From assembly GCA_016213675.1 (NCBI GenBank), contig JACQZW010000003.1, positions 1 through 46,373 on the forward strand: DNA of 46,373 bases, read 5' to 3'. Below, one piece after another: positions 8,262 to 16,796 of the stretch. Under the pieces are notes generated by a model. It was not told the DNA's origin and made no database searches. It was given only the letters and a program-made list of their open reading frames with translations. The DNA is from Acidobacteriota bacterium. Lineage in GTDB: Bacteria > Acidobacteriota > Thermoanaerobaculia > Thermoanaerobaculales > Thermoanaerobaculaceae. Made by a program: the position numbers and the translations under genes. Each line of letters begins with the position of its first letter. Position 1 is the first letter of the stretch.

Positions 8262-9925
8262 CGGCGCGCCAGCGGCCCGGCCTGCTCGTCGGCGGCGCCA
8301 CCTTGGTGGTCGCGCTCGCCGGCGCGCTCTGGCTCGAGCACGGCCGGCACACCGCCCGCCACGCCGAGGACATCGCGGCGCTCGGCCGGGCCGTCGTCGG
8401 CATCGCCCCGCGCGCCGAGGTGCTGCTTTCCCTGTCGCCCCGTGACGCCGACATCGAGGTCCGCCAGTGGGCGGCGGCCTCTGGCGCGCGCGTCACGCTC
8501 ATCGCGGCGGACGGCCGGGTCCACGCCGACTCGTGGACGCTTCCGGAGCTGCTCGACCGGCTGGAGAACCACGCCGGCCGCCCCGAGCTCGAGGCCGCGC
8601 GCGGCGGCCAGACCGGGGTCGCCGAGCGCCGGTCGGCGACCACCGACCGGATGACGATCTACGTCGCACACCTGCTCGGCGGGCACGACCGGCCGGCCGG
8701 CTGGGTCCGCATCGCCCGGGAGGCGCGCACCGCCGGCTCCCCCTGGGGTGGCCTGCTCGCCGCCCTGGCCGCGGCGCTGGCGGCCGGGCTCGTCGCCCAG
8801 CGGCTCGAGGCTCGCCTCCACCGGCGCGTCGGGCACCACCTCGCGGCCTGGACCGAGCTGCCCGAGTCGGCCGACCTCGAGGCCCGGGCCGAGGAGGCCG
8901 ACCGCCGCTTCCGCCACGAGCGCGAGGTCCTCACCCGCGAGGTCGAGGTGATGCGCGCCGCGGTCGGCGAGGTCGGCGAGGGCGTCGTGCTGCTCGACGG
9001 TGCGGGCACCGTGCGCTTCGCCAACCCGGCCGCCATGCTCCTGCTCGGCCGCGGCCTCGCCGTCGGCCGGCCGCTCGTCGAGGCGGCCCGGGCGCCCGAG
9101 CTGCTCGCCGCCGTCCAGGAGACCCTCGCGACGCGGGCGACGACCCACACGACCGCCGCCGGCCCCGGCGGCGCCGAGCTGGCGGGGCGCAGTTGCGCGC
9201 GGCCCCACCCGGTGCTCGCCGCCGCCGTCGTGCTGCGCGACACCGCCGGCGAGAAGCAGCTCGAACGGGCCCGCCGGGCCCTGGTCGCCGACCTCGCCCA
9301 CGAGCTGCGCACCCCGCTCACCGTGCTCGGCGGCGTCGCCGAGGAGCTACGCACGGAGAACGTCGACGCCATGCTCGTCGACACCGTCGAGCGGCAGGTC
9401 CGCCGCCTCCAGGCGTTCGCCGAGGAGCTCGAGGAGCTGGCCGCCATCGAGTCCGGGCGGGTGTCGCTGGCGCGCGAGGAGGTCGACGTCCTCGCCGCCG
9501 CCCGGGCCGTTGCCGCCGACATCGCCGCCGCCGCGGCCCGGGCCGGGGTGACCGTCGAGGTCGCGGGAAGCCCGGAGCGCGCCGCCACCGACCCGATGCG
9601 CCTCGCCCAGGTGCTCACCAACCTGGCCGACAACGCGATCCGCTACAACCGCCCGGGGGGACGCGTCGCGCTCTCCGTCGCGCCCCACCACGGCGCGGTC
9701 GAGATCCGCGTCGAGGACACCGGCATCGGCATCCCCGCCGCCGAGGTGCCCCTGGTGTTCCAGCGCTTCTACCGGGTGCGCCGCGGCCCGGCCGCCGCCG
9801 AGGGCGGCAAGGGCCTGGGACTCGCGATCGTCAAGCACCTCGTGCGCGCACTGGGTGGGACCGTCCAGCTCGTCTCGGAGGAGGGGAAGGGCACGACGGT
9901 CACGGTGGTGTTGCCGGCGAGCTAG
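8258..9925 (+). CDS. phoR: PhoR-type sensor histidine kinase
   Basis: Membrane sensor kinase (555 aa), partner of the preceding regulator. Membrane segments at about residues 8-26 and 160-178 enclose a roughly 130-residue sensing domain. A PAS-like domain follows near 230-310. The dimerisation domain carries phospho-accepting His348 (AHELRTPL). The ATPase domain has N-box NLADNAIRYN, G1 EDTGIGIP, an F-box-like FQRFYRV and G2 GKGLGLAIVKH. A clear HAMP linker is not seen; a coiled-coil-like stretch takes its place. GTG start overlapping the phoB stop. Confidence 0.9.
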   Translation: MTARQRPGLLVGGATLVVALAGALWLEHGRHTARHAEDIAALGRAVVGIAPRAEVLLSLSPRDADIEVRQWAAASGARVTLIAADGRVHADSWTLPELLDRLENHAGRPELEAARGGQTGVAERRSATTDRMTIYVAHLLGGHDRPAGWVRIAREARTAGSPWGGLLAALAAALAAGLVAQRLEARLHRRVGHHLAAWTELPESADLEARAEEADRRFRHEREVLTREVEVMRAAVGEVGEGVVLLDGAGTVRFANPAAMLLLGRGLAVGRPLVEAARAPELLAAVQETLATRATTHTTAAGPGGAELAGRSCARPHPVLAAAVVLRDTAGEKQLERARRALVADLAHELRTPLTVLGGVAEELRTENVDAMLVDTVERQVRRLQAFAEELEELAAIESGRVSLAREEVDVLAAARAVAADIAAAAARAGVTVEVAGSPERAATDPMRLAQVLTNLADNAIRYNRPGGRVALSVAPHHGAVEIRVEDTGIGIPAAEVPLVFQRFYRVRRGPAAAEGGKGLGLAIVKHLVRALGGTVQLVSEEGKGTTVTVVLPAS

Positions 9926-9991
9926 GGGATAGGGAACTGGGAACAGGGGACTGAAGAGCGGAGCCCCCTCCCAACCCAAGGACGAGACGAG

Positions 9992-10019
9992 AACGCCGGG
10001 GCGTGGGAGCCCCGGCGTT
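9992..10019. terminator. Bidirectional hairpin between phoR and the isocitrate-dehydrogenase-like gene
   Basis: A perfect 11-bp stem AACGCCGGGGC (9992-10002) / GCCCCGGCGTT (10009-10019) with loop gtggga. It lies in the gap between two convergent genes and ends in TT on both strands, so it can serve both operons. Confidence 0.8.
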
Positions 10020-10040
10020 CCTGCGTCGGCCGGGACCGGA

Positions 10041-11159
10041 TTACAGCTTGGCGGCGATCGCCTTCGCCATGTCCATCGTCGAGGCCGGGCCGCCCATGTC
10101 GTAGGTGCGGACCTTGCCGTCGGCGATGACGGCGGCGACGGCCTGCTCGAGCCGGGCGCCGAGCGCCTTCTCGCCCAACCAGTCGAGCATCATCTTGGCC
10201 GCGAGGATGGTCGCGATCGGGTTGACCTTGTACTGCCCGGCGTACTTCGGCGCCGAGCCGTGGGTCGGCTCGAAGACCGCGAGCTTCTCGCCGATGTTGC
10301 CCGAGCAGCCGAAGCCGAGGCCGCCGACCATCTGGGCGCACAGGTCGGAGACGATGTCGCCGAACAGGTTCGTCGCGACGAGCACCCCGTACTTCTCGGG
10401 GTTCTTCAGGAGCCACATGGTGATGGCGTCGACGTTGGCGTCGTCCATGGCGATGCCGGGGTAGTCCGCGGCGACCTTCTTGCCGGTCTCGAGGAACAGC
10501 CCCTCGGTGGCGCGCACGACGTTGGCCTTGTGGATGATCGTCACCTTCGGGTAGCCGTGCGCACGGGCGTACTCGAAGGCCGCCCGGATGATCCGCTCGC
10601 ACCCCTTCCGCGTGTTGATCTTGCAGGTAATCGCAACGTCCTCGAGCGGGACGTCGGCGAACGCCGCGAACGGCTTGGAGGCTTCCTTCAGCGTGTCGCG
10701 CAGCTTGGCGTTCATCGGTGCGAACTCGACGCCGGAGTACAGCCCCTCGGTGTTCTCGCGGAACATGACGAGGTCGATCCCCGGCTTGTAGTTCAGCGGG
10801 TTGCCGGGGTAGGCCTTGCAGGGCCGCAGGCAGGTGTAGAGGTCGAAGAGCTGGCGCATCCTGACGATCGGCGAGCGGTAGACCAGGCCCTTCGGCTTGA
10901 GCTCGTCGACGAGCTCGGCCTGCGCCTCGCGGATCGGCTTCGACGTGATCGCCCCGAACATGGCGGCGTCGACGCTGCCGAGCAGGTCGATGGTGCGCGC
11001 GGGCAGCGGATCACCCTCGCCGCACCAGAACTCCCAGCCGATGTCGCCGTGGACGTAGGACGCGTCGAAGTGGAGCGCGTCGAGGACGAGGCGGGTCGCC
11101 TCCATGCAGTCGTTGCCGATGCCGTCTCCCGGCAGCCAGGCGATTCTGTAGTTGGCCAT
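10041..11159 (-). CDS. Isocitrate/isopropylmalate-family dehydrogenase, probably NADP-linked isocitrate dehydrogenase
   Basis: Beta-decarboxylating dehydrogenase of 372 aa, start ATG with a strong AAGGAGGAGAG ribosome site. Substrate-site residues of isocitrate dehydrogenase appear in RSPIVRMRQ, TCLRP and MFREN: the Ser and the three Arg are kept, but the Asn of the usual SxNxxxR is Ile. The cofactor segment HGSAPKYAGQYKVNP keeps the Lys-Tyr-Val pattern that in E. coli Icd selects NADP. It is the last gene of the operon with the citryl-CoA-lyase and ligase genes, which supports isocitrate over isopropylmalate. The altered Asn leaves some doubt about substrate. Confidence 0.78.
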   Translation of the reverse strand: MANYRIAWLPGDGIGNDCMEATRLVLDALHFDASYVHGDIGWEFWCGEGDPLPARTIDLLGSVDAAMFGAITSKPIREAQAELVDELKPKGLVYRSPIVRMRQLFDLYTCLRPCKAYPGNPLNYKPGIDLVMFRENTEGLYSGVEFAPMNAKLRDTLKEASKPFAAFADVPLEDVAITCKINTRKGCERIIRAAFEYARAHGYPKVTIIHKANVVRATEGLFLETGKKVAADYPGIAMDDANVDAITMWLLKNPEKYGVLVATNLFGDIVSDLCAQMVGGLGFGCSGNIGEKLAVFEPTHGSAPKYAGQYKVNPIATILAAKMMLDWLGEKALGARLEQAVAAVIADGKVRTYDMGGPASTMDMAKAIAAKL

Positions 11160-11173
11160 GTTCTCTCCTCCTT

Positions 11174-11230
11174 GAGCTTGCAGGGGTGGGCGGGGGACCC
11201 TCTCCCCTCTGCCCTCTCCCCTGTCCCCTA
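11174..11230. repeat. G-run intergenic repeat (gggagaggg type)
   Basis: On the minus strand this gap reads as runs of three to five G separated by A/T/C (ggggacaggggagagggcagaggggagaggg style). The same type occurs at 9926-9955 and, in coding sequence, at 37290-37330. Four closely spaced G runs could form a G-quadruplex in the transcript between the citryl-CoA-lyase and dehydrogenase genes. Confidence 0.6.
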
Positions 11231-11998
11231 TCCCAGCGCCCTGGGCGCCGGTCCGTCGTACTCGGCCGCCGCCTGATCGATGCGGCGCATCGGCTTCTCG
11301 CGCGCGACCTCCTCGGCGACGTGGGCCATCCACCCCGCCGTGCGGGCGAGGATGAAGAACCCGTTGGCCAGCTCGGGCCGGAAGCCGAGGTCGGCGAGGA
11401 CCGCGGCGATGGCGCCGTCGACGTTCAGCGGCAGCACCTTGCCGCCCTTCGCCAGCTCCGCGGCGATCGCCTCGGCCACCGTGATGTGGGGACCGGCGGA
11501 GCCGGCCTCCTTGACCAGGGCGAGCAGCCGGCCCGAGCGGGGATCGTCGGTGTGGACGCGGTGCCCCCAGCCGGGGAGCCGCCGGCCGGCCGCCTTCTCC
11601 TCGGCGATCAGCGCCTTCGCGGCGTCGGCCGGAGCCGCCCCGGCGGCGACCGTCGCGGCGCCCCGGGCGAGCAGCCGCATGCAGTCCTCGACGGCGCCGC
11701 CGTGGTGCCGGTTGACCGCCAGCGCGCCGGCCGCCAGGCACGCGTTGAGCGGCGCGCCGGTGGTCGCGGCGTTGCGCACCGCGAGCGCCGACGGCGGCGT
11801 CACGCCGTGGTCGATCGAGGCGACGAGCATCGCCTCCATGACGCCGCCGACCGCCGCGCCGGGCAGCTCGCCGCGCAGGATCAGGTAGACCGCCTCGCCG
11901 AACGAAATGCGACCCATCATCTCGTCGATCCGGATGCCGCGCACGCGGATCTCGTTGGGGGCGATCGAGGTGACTGCCGTCTTCCAGGTCTCCGCCAT
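11228..11998 (-). CDS. Citryl-CoA lyase-type protein (short citrate synthase family)
   Basis: A 256-aa citrate-synthase-fold protein, much shorter than ordinary citrate synthase (about 430 aa) and about the size of stand-alone citryl-CoA lyases. The catalytic triad is complete: His99 in RHHGGA, His146 in GWGHRVH and Asp194 in NVDGA. It should interconvert citryl-CoA with acetyl-CoA and oxaloacetate. It starts two bases after the ligase alpha stop. Together with the ligase it resembles a split ATP-citrate lyase, as in the two-enzyme system known from Hydrogenobacter. Direction in the cell (citrate cleavage or synthesis) is not evident. Confidence 0.8.
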   Translation of the reverse strand: MAETWKTAVTSIAPNEIRVRGIRIDEMMGRISFGEAVYLILRGELPGAAVGGVMEAMLVASIDHGVTPPSALAVRNAATTGAPLNACLAAGALAVNRHHGGAVEDCMRLLARGAATVAAGAAPADAAKALIAEEKAAGRRLPGWGHRVHTDDPRSGRLLALVKEAGSAGPHITVAEAIAAELAKGGKVLPLNVDGAIAAVLADLGFRPELANGFFILARTAGWMAHVAEEVAREKPMRRIDQAAAEYDGPAPRALG

Positions 11999-12000
11999 CG

Positions 12001-12897
12001 TCAGCTCCTCACCAGTTCCGCGGCCGCCGCCGGCAGCTCGTCAAAGGTGTCCACCACCACCGCACCGGCGGCCCGCAGCGCCGCCACCTTGCCCTCGTGG
12101 GTGCCGCGCCCGCCCTCGACGATCGCCCCGGCGTGGGAGAAGCGCACCCCCGAGGTCGCCGCCCGGCCGCCGATGTAGGCCACCACCGGCTTGGTCACGG
12201 CGCCCGAGGCGAGCAGCTCGGCGACGCGCTCCTCCTGGGAGCCGCCGATCTCGCCGAACAGCGCGATCGCCTCGGTGCCCGGGTCGGCCTGGAAGCGGGT
12301 CACGACCTCGGGCATCGGCAGGCCGATAATCGAGTCGCCGCCGACGTGGACCAGGGTCGAGAGGCCGACGCCGGCTCGAGACAGGTAGTAGCCGGTCGAC
12401 GAGGTCATCCCGCCGGAGCGCGAGGCGACACCCATCGTGCCCGGCTTGAACCAGGCGCGCGCCGACTCCGCCCGACCGCCGATCATCCCCAGCACGCCCT
12501 TGCCGACAGACAGGACGCCGAGCGTGTTGGGGCCGAGGAAGTCGACCCCCGCGGCGCGGGCCGCGCGGGCGATCGCCATGACGTCCCACACCGGGACGCG
12601 GTCGCCGACCAGGACGGTGAGCCTGACGCCGGCGGCGATCGACTCGAGTGCCGCGTCCTTGACCAGCGGGGCGGGGACGTAGACGACGCTGGCGTCGAAG
12701 CCGCCGTGCGCCTCGACCGCCTCCGCCACGGTGTCGTAGACCGGCACGCCGTCGACCGTCGCGCCGCCGCGGCCGGGCGTGCACCCGGCGATCAGTCGCG
12801 TGCCGTACTCGCGCATCAGGGCGGCCCGTGCCCGTCCCTCGCGGCCGGTGATCCCCTGCACGAGCACCCGGGTCGTCTCGTCGACGAGGATCGCCAT
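12001..12897 (-). CDS. Acyl-CoA ligase alpha subunit (SucD-like; probable citryl-CoA synthetase small subunit)
   Basis: SucD homologue of 298 aa. The CoA-binding Rossmann domain opens with VLVQGITGREG and TPGRGG; the phosphorylated active-site residue is His255 in SHAGAI. The segment SRSGGMTSS resembles the SGGMSNE segment of ATP-citrate lyase more than the SRSGTLTYE of succinyl-CoA synthetase, and GPNTLGV replaces GPNCPGV. With a citryl-CoA-lyase gene two bases downstream, citrate is the favoured substrate. Succinate cannot be excluded from sequence alone. Confidence 0.8.
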   Translation of the reverse strand: MAILVDETTRVLVQGITGREGRARAALMREYGTRLIAGCTPGRGGATVDGVPVYDTVAEAVEAHGGFDASVVYVPAPLVKDAALESIAAGVRLTVLVGDRVPVWDVMAIARAARAAGVDFLGPNTLGVLSVGKGVLGMIGGRAESARAWFKPGTMGVASRSGGMTSSTGYYLSRAGVGLSTLVHVGGDSIIGLPMPEVVTRFQADPGTEAIALFGEIGGSQEERVAELLASGAVTKPVVAYIGGRAATSGVRFSHAGAIVEGGRGTHEGKVAALRAAGAVVVDTFDELPAAAAELVRS

Positions 12898-12899
12898 GG

Positions 12900-14450
12900 C
12901 TACTCCATCCCCCGCGACCGCCGGTAGTCGTCCAGGCCCGCGATCGGCAGCTCGACGCGGCCGCCGCCGCCGCCGTGGGCACGGCAGTCGACCTCGCAGG
13001 CCAGGCACTCGGTGCACCGTCCGCGCGCCGCTTCCTCCGCGGTGACCTTGAGCACGGGCAGGCCGTCGCCGGAGAGCTCGAGGATCTGCGGCACGCACGC
13101 GGCCACGCACGCCTTGCTCGCGCACGAGGCGCACACCGCATGGTCGTAGGTGATCTCGCCGGTCGGCGACTTGAACGTGTACGGCCGGGCCGGCGCGGGT
13201 CGCGGAGGGCGTGCTCGCACCGGAGACGGCCCGAAGCCGGCCAACAGCTCGGCAAGGCGGGCGGCGCAGGCGTCGACCGGCGTGTCCTTGCCGTAGCACT
13301 CGACGGGTACGCCGAGCTCGGCCGCACAGCCCTGGAGGATCTCGATCGCCTTCTCCTCGCCGTTGCCGCCCAGGCGGACCACGGCCGGCACCGCGAGCGG
13401 CTCCTCGAGGAACGCCTTGACCAGGCCCCGCGCGGAGTGGAACTGCTCCTGGCTCGCGACCCCGGAACCCGAGCCGAAGTAGGCGTCGACGCCCGGCTGC
13501 GAGAGCAGGATGCGCGCCGCCCGGTAGACCTTGGAGGCGGGCGGGTTGCCCGAGGTGTCACAGAAGTTGGCGACCGAGAAGCCCTGCCGCTGCAGCGCGT
13601 CCATCGCCATCATCGAGCCGCCGCCGCCGGCGCCGTGAAACGCGACGACGCGGTCGCCGCGGGCGAACTGCTCGCGCATCTGGAGGAAGTAGAAGGTCCC
13701 GCGGTAGTCGTCGCGCTCGACCTCCCAGGCGATCCGCTCGAGGCGGGTCGGCGGGTGGTCGAGCTCGCGGGCGACGTCGATGCCGAGCTCGGCGTGGCGG
13801 AACACGGCCGCGTCGTCGACGGTGATCCGGCAGTCGAGGGCGACGACCATGCCCTCCGGGGTGACGACGAGCGGGTTGACCTCGGCGGCGCGCGCCTCGA
13901 CCCGGCGGGCGACCTCGGCGAGGCGAACCACCGCTGCGGCCAGCCGCTGCTGGGCCTGGCCGCGCACCCCGACCCGGCGCCACAGCTCGCGGGCGGCATG
14001 GTCGGCGAGCCCCTCGACGACGTCGAACGGCAGCTCGGCAACCGATTCGGGGTGCGCCCTGGCGATCTCCTCGATGCCGGATCCGCCGCGCGACGAGACC
14101 AGCGCCACCGGGCAGCCGCGGCGGTCGTCGAGGATGATGCCGGCGTAGTGCTCGGAGGCGATCGCGAGGCGCTCCTCGACGAGCACCTCGGTGACCGGGA
14201 AGTTCCGCACGGACAGCCCCAGGATCGCGGTCGCGGCCGCCTCGGCCTCGGCGGGCGTCGAAACGAAGCGGATCAGCCCCTGGCCGGCCCGTGACGTCGT
14301 CCACGCCTGCCCCTTCACCACCGCCGCACCGCCCAGGCGCTCGGCTGCCGCCTGCGCCTCGGCGGGGGTGCGAGCGACCTCGCCACGCGGGACGGCGATC
14401 CCCGCCGCGGCCAGGATTCGCTTGCCTTGGGACTCGGGAAGACGCGCCAC
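12900..14450 (-). CDS. Acyl-CoA ligase beta subunit (SucC-like) fused to a C-terminal 2[4Fe-4S] ferredoxin domain
   Basis: The protein (516 aa) begins with an ATP-grasp domain (residues 1 to about 230, with EVNPLVV and ALDCRITVDD at nucleotide/metal positions), then a CoA-ligase domain (about 240-405, ending VVRLGGNGEEKAIEIL). A Pro/Arg linker leads to a domain with two four-cysteine motifs, Cys440/443/448/452 and Cys479/482/485/489, the pattern of an 8Fe ferredoxin. Ordinary SucC is about 390 aa with no such domain. GTG start with AGGAGG. First gene of the operon, two bases before the alpha-subunit gene. The clusters imply contact with a ferredoxin-dependent partner; this is inferred. Confidence 0.85.
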   Translation of the reverse strand: MARLPESQGKRILAAAGIAVPRGEVARTPAEAQAAAERLGGAAVVKGQAWTTSRAGQGLIRFVSTPAEAEAAATAILGLSVRNFPVTEVLVEERLAIASEHYAGIILDDRRGCPVALVSSRGGSGIEEIARAHPESVAELPFDVVEGLADHAARELWRRVGVRGQAQQRLAAAVVRLAEVARRVEARAAEVNPLVVTPEGMVVALDCRITVDDAAVFRHAELGIDVARELDHPPTRLERIAWEVERDDYRGTFYFLQMREQFARGDRVVAFHGAGGGGSMMAMDALQRQGFSVANFCDTSGNPPASKVYRAARILLSQPGVDAYFGSGSGVASQEQFHSARGLVKAFLEEPLAVPAVVRLGGNGEEKAIEILQGCAAELGVPVECYGKDTPVDACAARLAELLAGFGPSPVRARPPRPAPARPYTFKSPTGEITYDHAVCASCASKACVAACVPQILELSGDGLPVLKVTAEEAARGRCTECLACEVDCRAHGGGGGRVELPIAGLDDYRRSRGME

Positions 14451-14479
14451 CGGACCTCCTCTGCGCCGCGCGAAGAGGC

Positions 14480-14508
14480 ACGCTAGCCGACCGTGGAAAC
14501 ACTGTCAA
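14480..14508 (-). promoter_or_regulatory. Sigma-70-type promoter of the ligase/citryl-CoA-lyase/dehydrogenase operon
   Basis: On the minus strand TTGACA (14508-14503) and TAGCGT (14485-14480) are exactly 17 bases apart. The consensus -35 box stands out in this GC-rich sequence. A leader of roughly 20 bases would carry the AGGAGG site before the GTG at 14450. Confidence 0.75.
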
Positions 14509-14567
14509 GTCACGACGCTCACGCGTCTTGGGCCGTCGAACGGCTATCATGGATGCGGAGGTTCGCC

Positions 14568-15149
14568 ATGGCCCGCCAGTCCGCCGTCCCCGGTTCCTGC
14601 TACTTCTACTATCCGCGCCTGGTGTGCGTGGTCGGCGTGCGCGACGACGCGCGGGCGACGACGAACTTCGCACCGGTGACGTGGGCCACCCCGCTGTCCT
14701 CCGACCCGCCGCTGTACGGCGTGTGCCTGTCGCCGAAGACGTTCACCCACCACCTCGCCCTGAAGACCGGCGAGTTCACCGTCAACTTCCTGCCGGTGAC
14801 CGAGGCGCCGCTCGCCGCCGCCCTCGGCCGGCTGTCGGGACGCGACGTCGACAAGGTCCGCGCCCTCGGCCTTGAGGTCGAGGCGGGCGAGGTGCTCGGC
14901 ACGCCGTCGCTGGCCGTCGCGTACATCTCGGCCGAGTGTCTGCTCCTCGAGCGCCATCAGGTCGGCGACCAGACGCTCTTCGTCGGCGAGGTGCAGTGCA
15001 TCCACGCGGTGGCGGAGGCCTTCGACGCCGACGGCGTGCTGCGCGTCGATCGCGTCACGCCGCTCCTCTACCTCGGCTCGAACAACTACGTGGGGACGGA
15101 CGCCTCCTCCGCCACCCGCCCCGAGCCGCAGGGCGCCCCGGTCCCGTAA
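14568..15149 (+). CDS. Flavin reductase family protein (FMN-binding split barrel)
   Basis: A 193-aa protein of the flavin-reductase-like split-barrel family. The FMN-binding core has NFAPVTWATPLSSDPPLYGV, then KTGEFTVNFL in the usual order. ATG at 14568 is chosen for its GGAGG site seven bases upstream; earlier in-frame starts lack one. Such proteins reduce FMN or bind it for another enzyme; the substrate or partner is unknown. Divergent from the ligase operon and separated from it by about 120 bases with the two promoters. Confidence 0.82.
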   Translation: MARQSAVPGSCYFYYPRLVCVVGVRDDARATTNFAPVTWATPLSSDPPLYGVCLSPKTFTHHLALKTGEFTVNFLPVTEAPLAAALGRLSGRDVDKVRALGLEVEAGEVLGTPSLAVAYISAECLLLERHQVGDQTLFVGEVQCIHAVAEAFDADGVLRVDRVTPLLYLGSNNYVGTDASSATRPEPQGAPVP

Positions 15150-15151
15150 CG

Positions 15152-15180
15152 CGGGACGCCGCCCCTGCGGCGGCGTCCCG
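15152..15180. terminator. Hairpin between flavin reductase and SPFH genes
   Basis: A perfect 12-bp stem CGGGACGCCGCC (15152-15163) / GGCGGCGTCCCG (15169-15180), loop cctgc, between convergent genes and two bases after the flavin reductase stop. No T tract. Confidence 0.75.
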
Positions 15181-15200
15181 ACGGCCTCATTTGGGGCCGT

Positions 15201-16226
15201 TCAGCCTCTCGGACTCGTCGACTCCGGTGCGTGCCGCGGTGCCGCGCCGCCCGAGACTTGGCCGCCGAACGCGGTGGTCCCGAGCATGCCGCCCAGGCCC
15301 ATGGTCTCCACCGCGGAGGACGGCACGATGACCATCGCGCCCTTCTCCTTGATCGCCTCGTAGAGCATGTTCATGGCCCGCAGGTGCATCGCGGTGGGGT
15401 TGGTGCGGTACTGCTCGGACGCACTGGCGAACAGGTCGGCGATCTCGGTCTCGGCGGTGGCGAGGATGATGCGCGCCTGGCGCTCCCGCTCGGCCTGGGC
15501 CCGGCGGGACATGGCGTCCTCGAGCTCGGCCGGGATGCGGACGTCGCGGATCTCCACCGACTGCACCGTGATCCCCCACGGGTTGGTCTTCTCGTCGAGG
15601 ATCTTGGCCAGCTCCTGACCGAGCTTCTCGCGCTCGGTGATCATTTCCGCCAGGTCGTGGCGGCCGATCGCCTCGCGCAGGGCGGTCTGGCTGGCGAGGA
15701 AGACGGCGTCGAAGAACGACTGCACCTCGAGGATCGACTTCTTCGCGTCCCAGACCAGCCAGAAGACGATGGCGTCGACGTTGACCGGCACGGTGTCGCG
15801 GGTGAGCGCCGACTCGGCAGTCACGTCGGTGGTTCGTACGCGCTGGTCGACGAGGTGCGAGATGACGTCGACGACCGGCACGAGGACGAACAGCCCGGGG
15901 CCGCGCAGCCCGCGGAACTTGCCGAAGCGCAGGATGACCGCCCTCTCCCACTGGTTGGCCACCTTGATGCCGAACAGGAAGAGCAGGGAGACGAGCGCCA
16001 CGCCCACGAAGTAGAGGCCCTTGGCGTCGTCGGTCGGGAGGGCGTCGGAGAGGACGACGCCGACCGCGACGCCGAACCCGACGAAGAGGACCGCCGCCGC
16101 CGCCGAGACGCCGTTGACGAAGCGGCGCGCGTCGTTGGCGGCGGACGAGGCGACCTGCCCGACCCGCACCGCCTCCTCGGCCTTGCGCTCGCGGAACTTC
16201 TTGACTGCTGGGATGATCGGTATCAC
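15201..16226 (-). CDS. SPFH/band-7 (stomatin-like) membrane protein
   Basis: A 341-aa protein with two hydrophobic segments near residues 37-57 and 70-90, followed by an SPFH domain starting NQWERAVILRFGKF. The stretch EREKLGQELAKILDEKTNPWGI and the Ala/Glu-rich helix SRRAQAERERQARI are typical of stomatin/slipin proteins, which oligomerise on membranes and organise membrane proteases or channels. The two-span N-terminus is longer than in a plain stomatin. Start is GTG at 16226 with GGAGG, overlapping the stop of the small gene before it (GTGA). Last gene of a GntR-led operon. Confidence 0.85.
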   Translation of the reverse strand: MIPIIPAVKKFRERKAEEAVRVGQVASSAANDARRFVNGVSAAAAVLFVGFGVAVGVVLSDALPTDDAKGLYFVGVALVSLLFLFGIKVANQWERAVILRFGKFRGLRGPGLFVLVPVVDVISHLVDQRVRTTDVTAESALTRDTVPVNVDAIVFWLVWDAKKSILEVQSFFDAVFLASQTALREAIGRHDLAEMITEREKLGQELAKILDEKTNPWGITVQSVEIRDVRIPAELEDAMSRRAQAERERQARIILATAETEIADLFASASEQYRTNPTAMHLRAMNMLYEAIKEKGAMVIVPSSAVETMGLGGMLGTTAFGGQVSGGAAPRHAPESTSPRG

Positions 16227-16405
16227 GTTCTCCTCCTTCGCGACGGCGCCATGGCACGTCGCATCGCTGCCAGGAACCACACGTAGCCGGCGAGGCCGAC
16301 GGCCAGGAGCAGCGCGACTCCCGGCGCCTCGAGCACCCGCCCACCCTCCGCCGCGACGCCGCCGACGACCAGCAGCACCGCCACGAGCCGCAACGCGGCG
16401 CTCAT
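16223..16405 (-). CDS. Small two-span membrane protein, unrecognised
   Basis: 60 aa with two hydrophobic helices (about 5-22 and 28-48) and a basic tail ending SRRRRT. Its start overlaps the GntR stop (ATGA) and its stop overlaps the SPFH start (GTGA), so it is embedded in a coupled three-gene unit, which is the main argument that it is real. No function recognised; it may be a partner of the SPFH protein. Confidence 0.65.
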   Translation of the reverse strand: MSAALRLVAVLLVVGGVAAEGGRVLEAPGVALLLAVGLAGYVWFLAAMRRAMAPSRRRRT

Positions 16406-16794
16406 CGCCGCGCCTCCGCCCGCTCGACGAGCTCGGCGAGCAGCTCGGCGAGCGGGACGCCCATCGCCGCCGAGCGCGCCAGCAGCTCGTCGGCGAGCTG
16501 CACGACCTGGCGCCGCCGCTCGACCTCGTCCCTTCTCACCTCCGCCTGTGAGACGAACGTCCCGGAGCCCTGCTGGGTCGCCAGCACGCCACGGATCTCG
16601 AGTTCCTTGTAGGCCTTGGCCACGGTGTTCAGGTTGACCTGAAGGTCCACGGCGAGGGCCCGTACGGTCGGGAGCTGCTCGCCGGGGGTGAGTGCGCCGG
16701 TGGCGATCCCGCCGAGGATCAGGTCGATGATCTGGCGGTAGAACGGCACGCCGGACGCCGCGTCGAGTCGAAAGGCGATGGGCATCTCAGTCAC
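16402..16794 (-). CDS. GntR-family regulator, YtrA type
   Basis: 130 aa: a winged-helix DNA-binding domain (about 8-78) with the family pattern FYRQIIDLILGGIATGALTPG, LPTVRALAVDLQVNLNTVAKAY and GVLATQQGSGTFV, then one short helical tail. The lack of a large effector domain places it in the YtrA subfamily, which usually represses its own operon of membrane proteins. First gene of the GntR-membrane protein-SPFH unit. The AT-rich stretch just upstream (16797-16831) is the likely promoter and operator. Confidence 0.87.
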   Translation of the reverse strand: MTEMPIAFRLDAASGVPFYRQIIDLILGGIATGALTPGEQLPTVRALAVDLQVNLNTVAKAYKELEIRGVLATQQGSGTFVSQAEVRRDEVERRRQVVQLADELLARSAAMGVPLAELLAELVERAEARR

Positions 16795-16796
16795 CT

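Noticed and set aside
10041..14450. Plain succinyl-CoA synthetase (sucCD) assignment
   Set aside because: The alpha subunit SGGM segment, the fused ferredoxin domain and the adjacent citryl-CoA-lyase-type gene point to citrate; succinate is kept only as an alternative.
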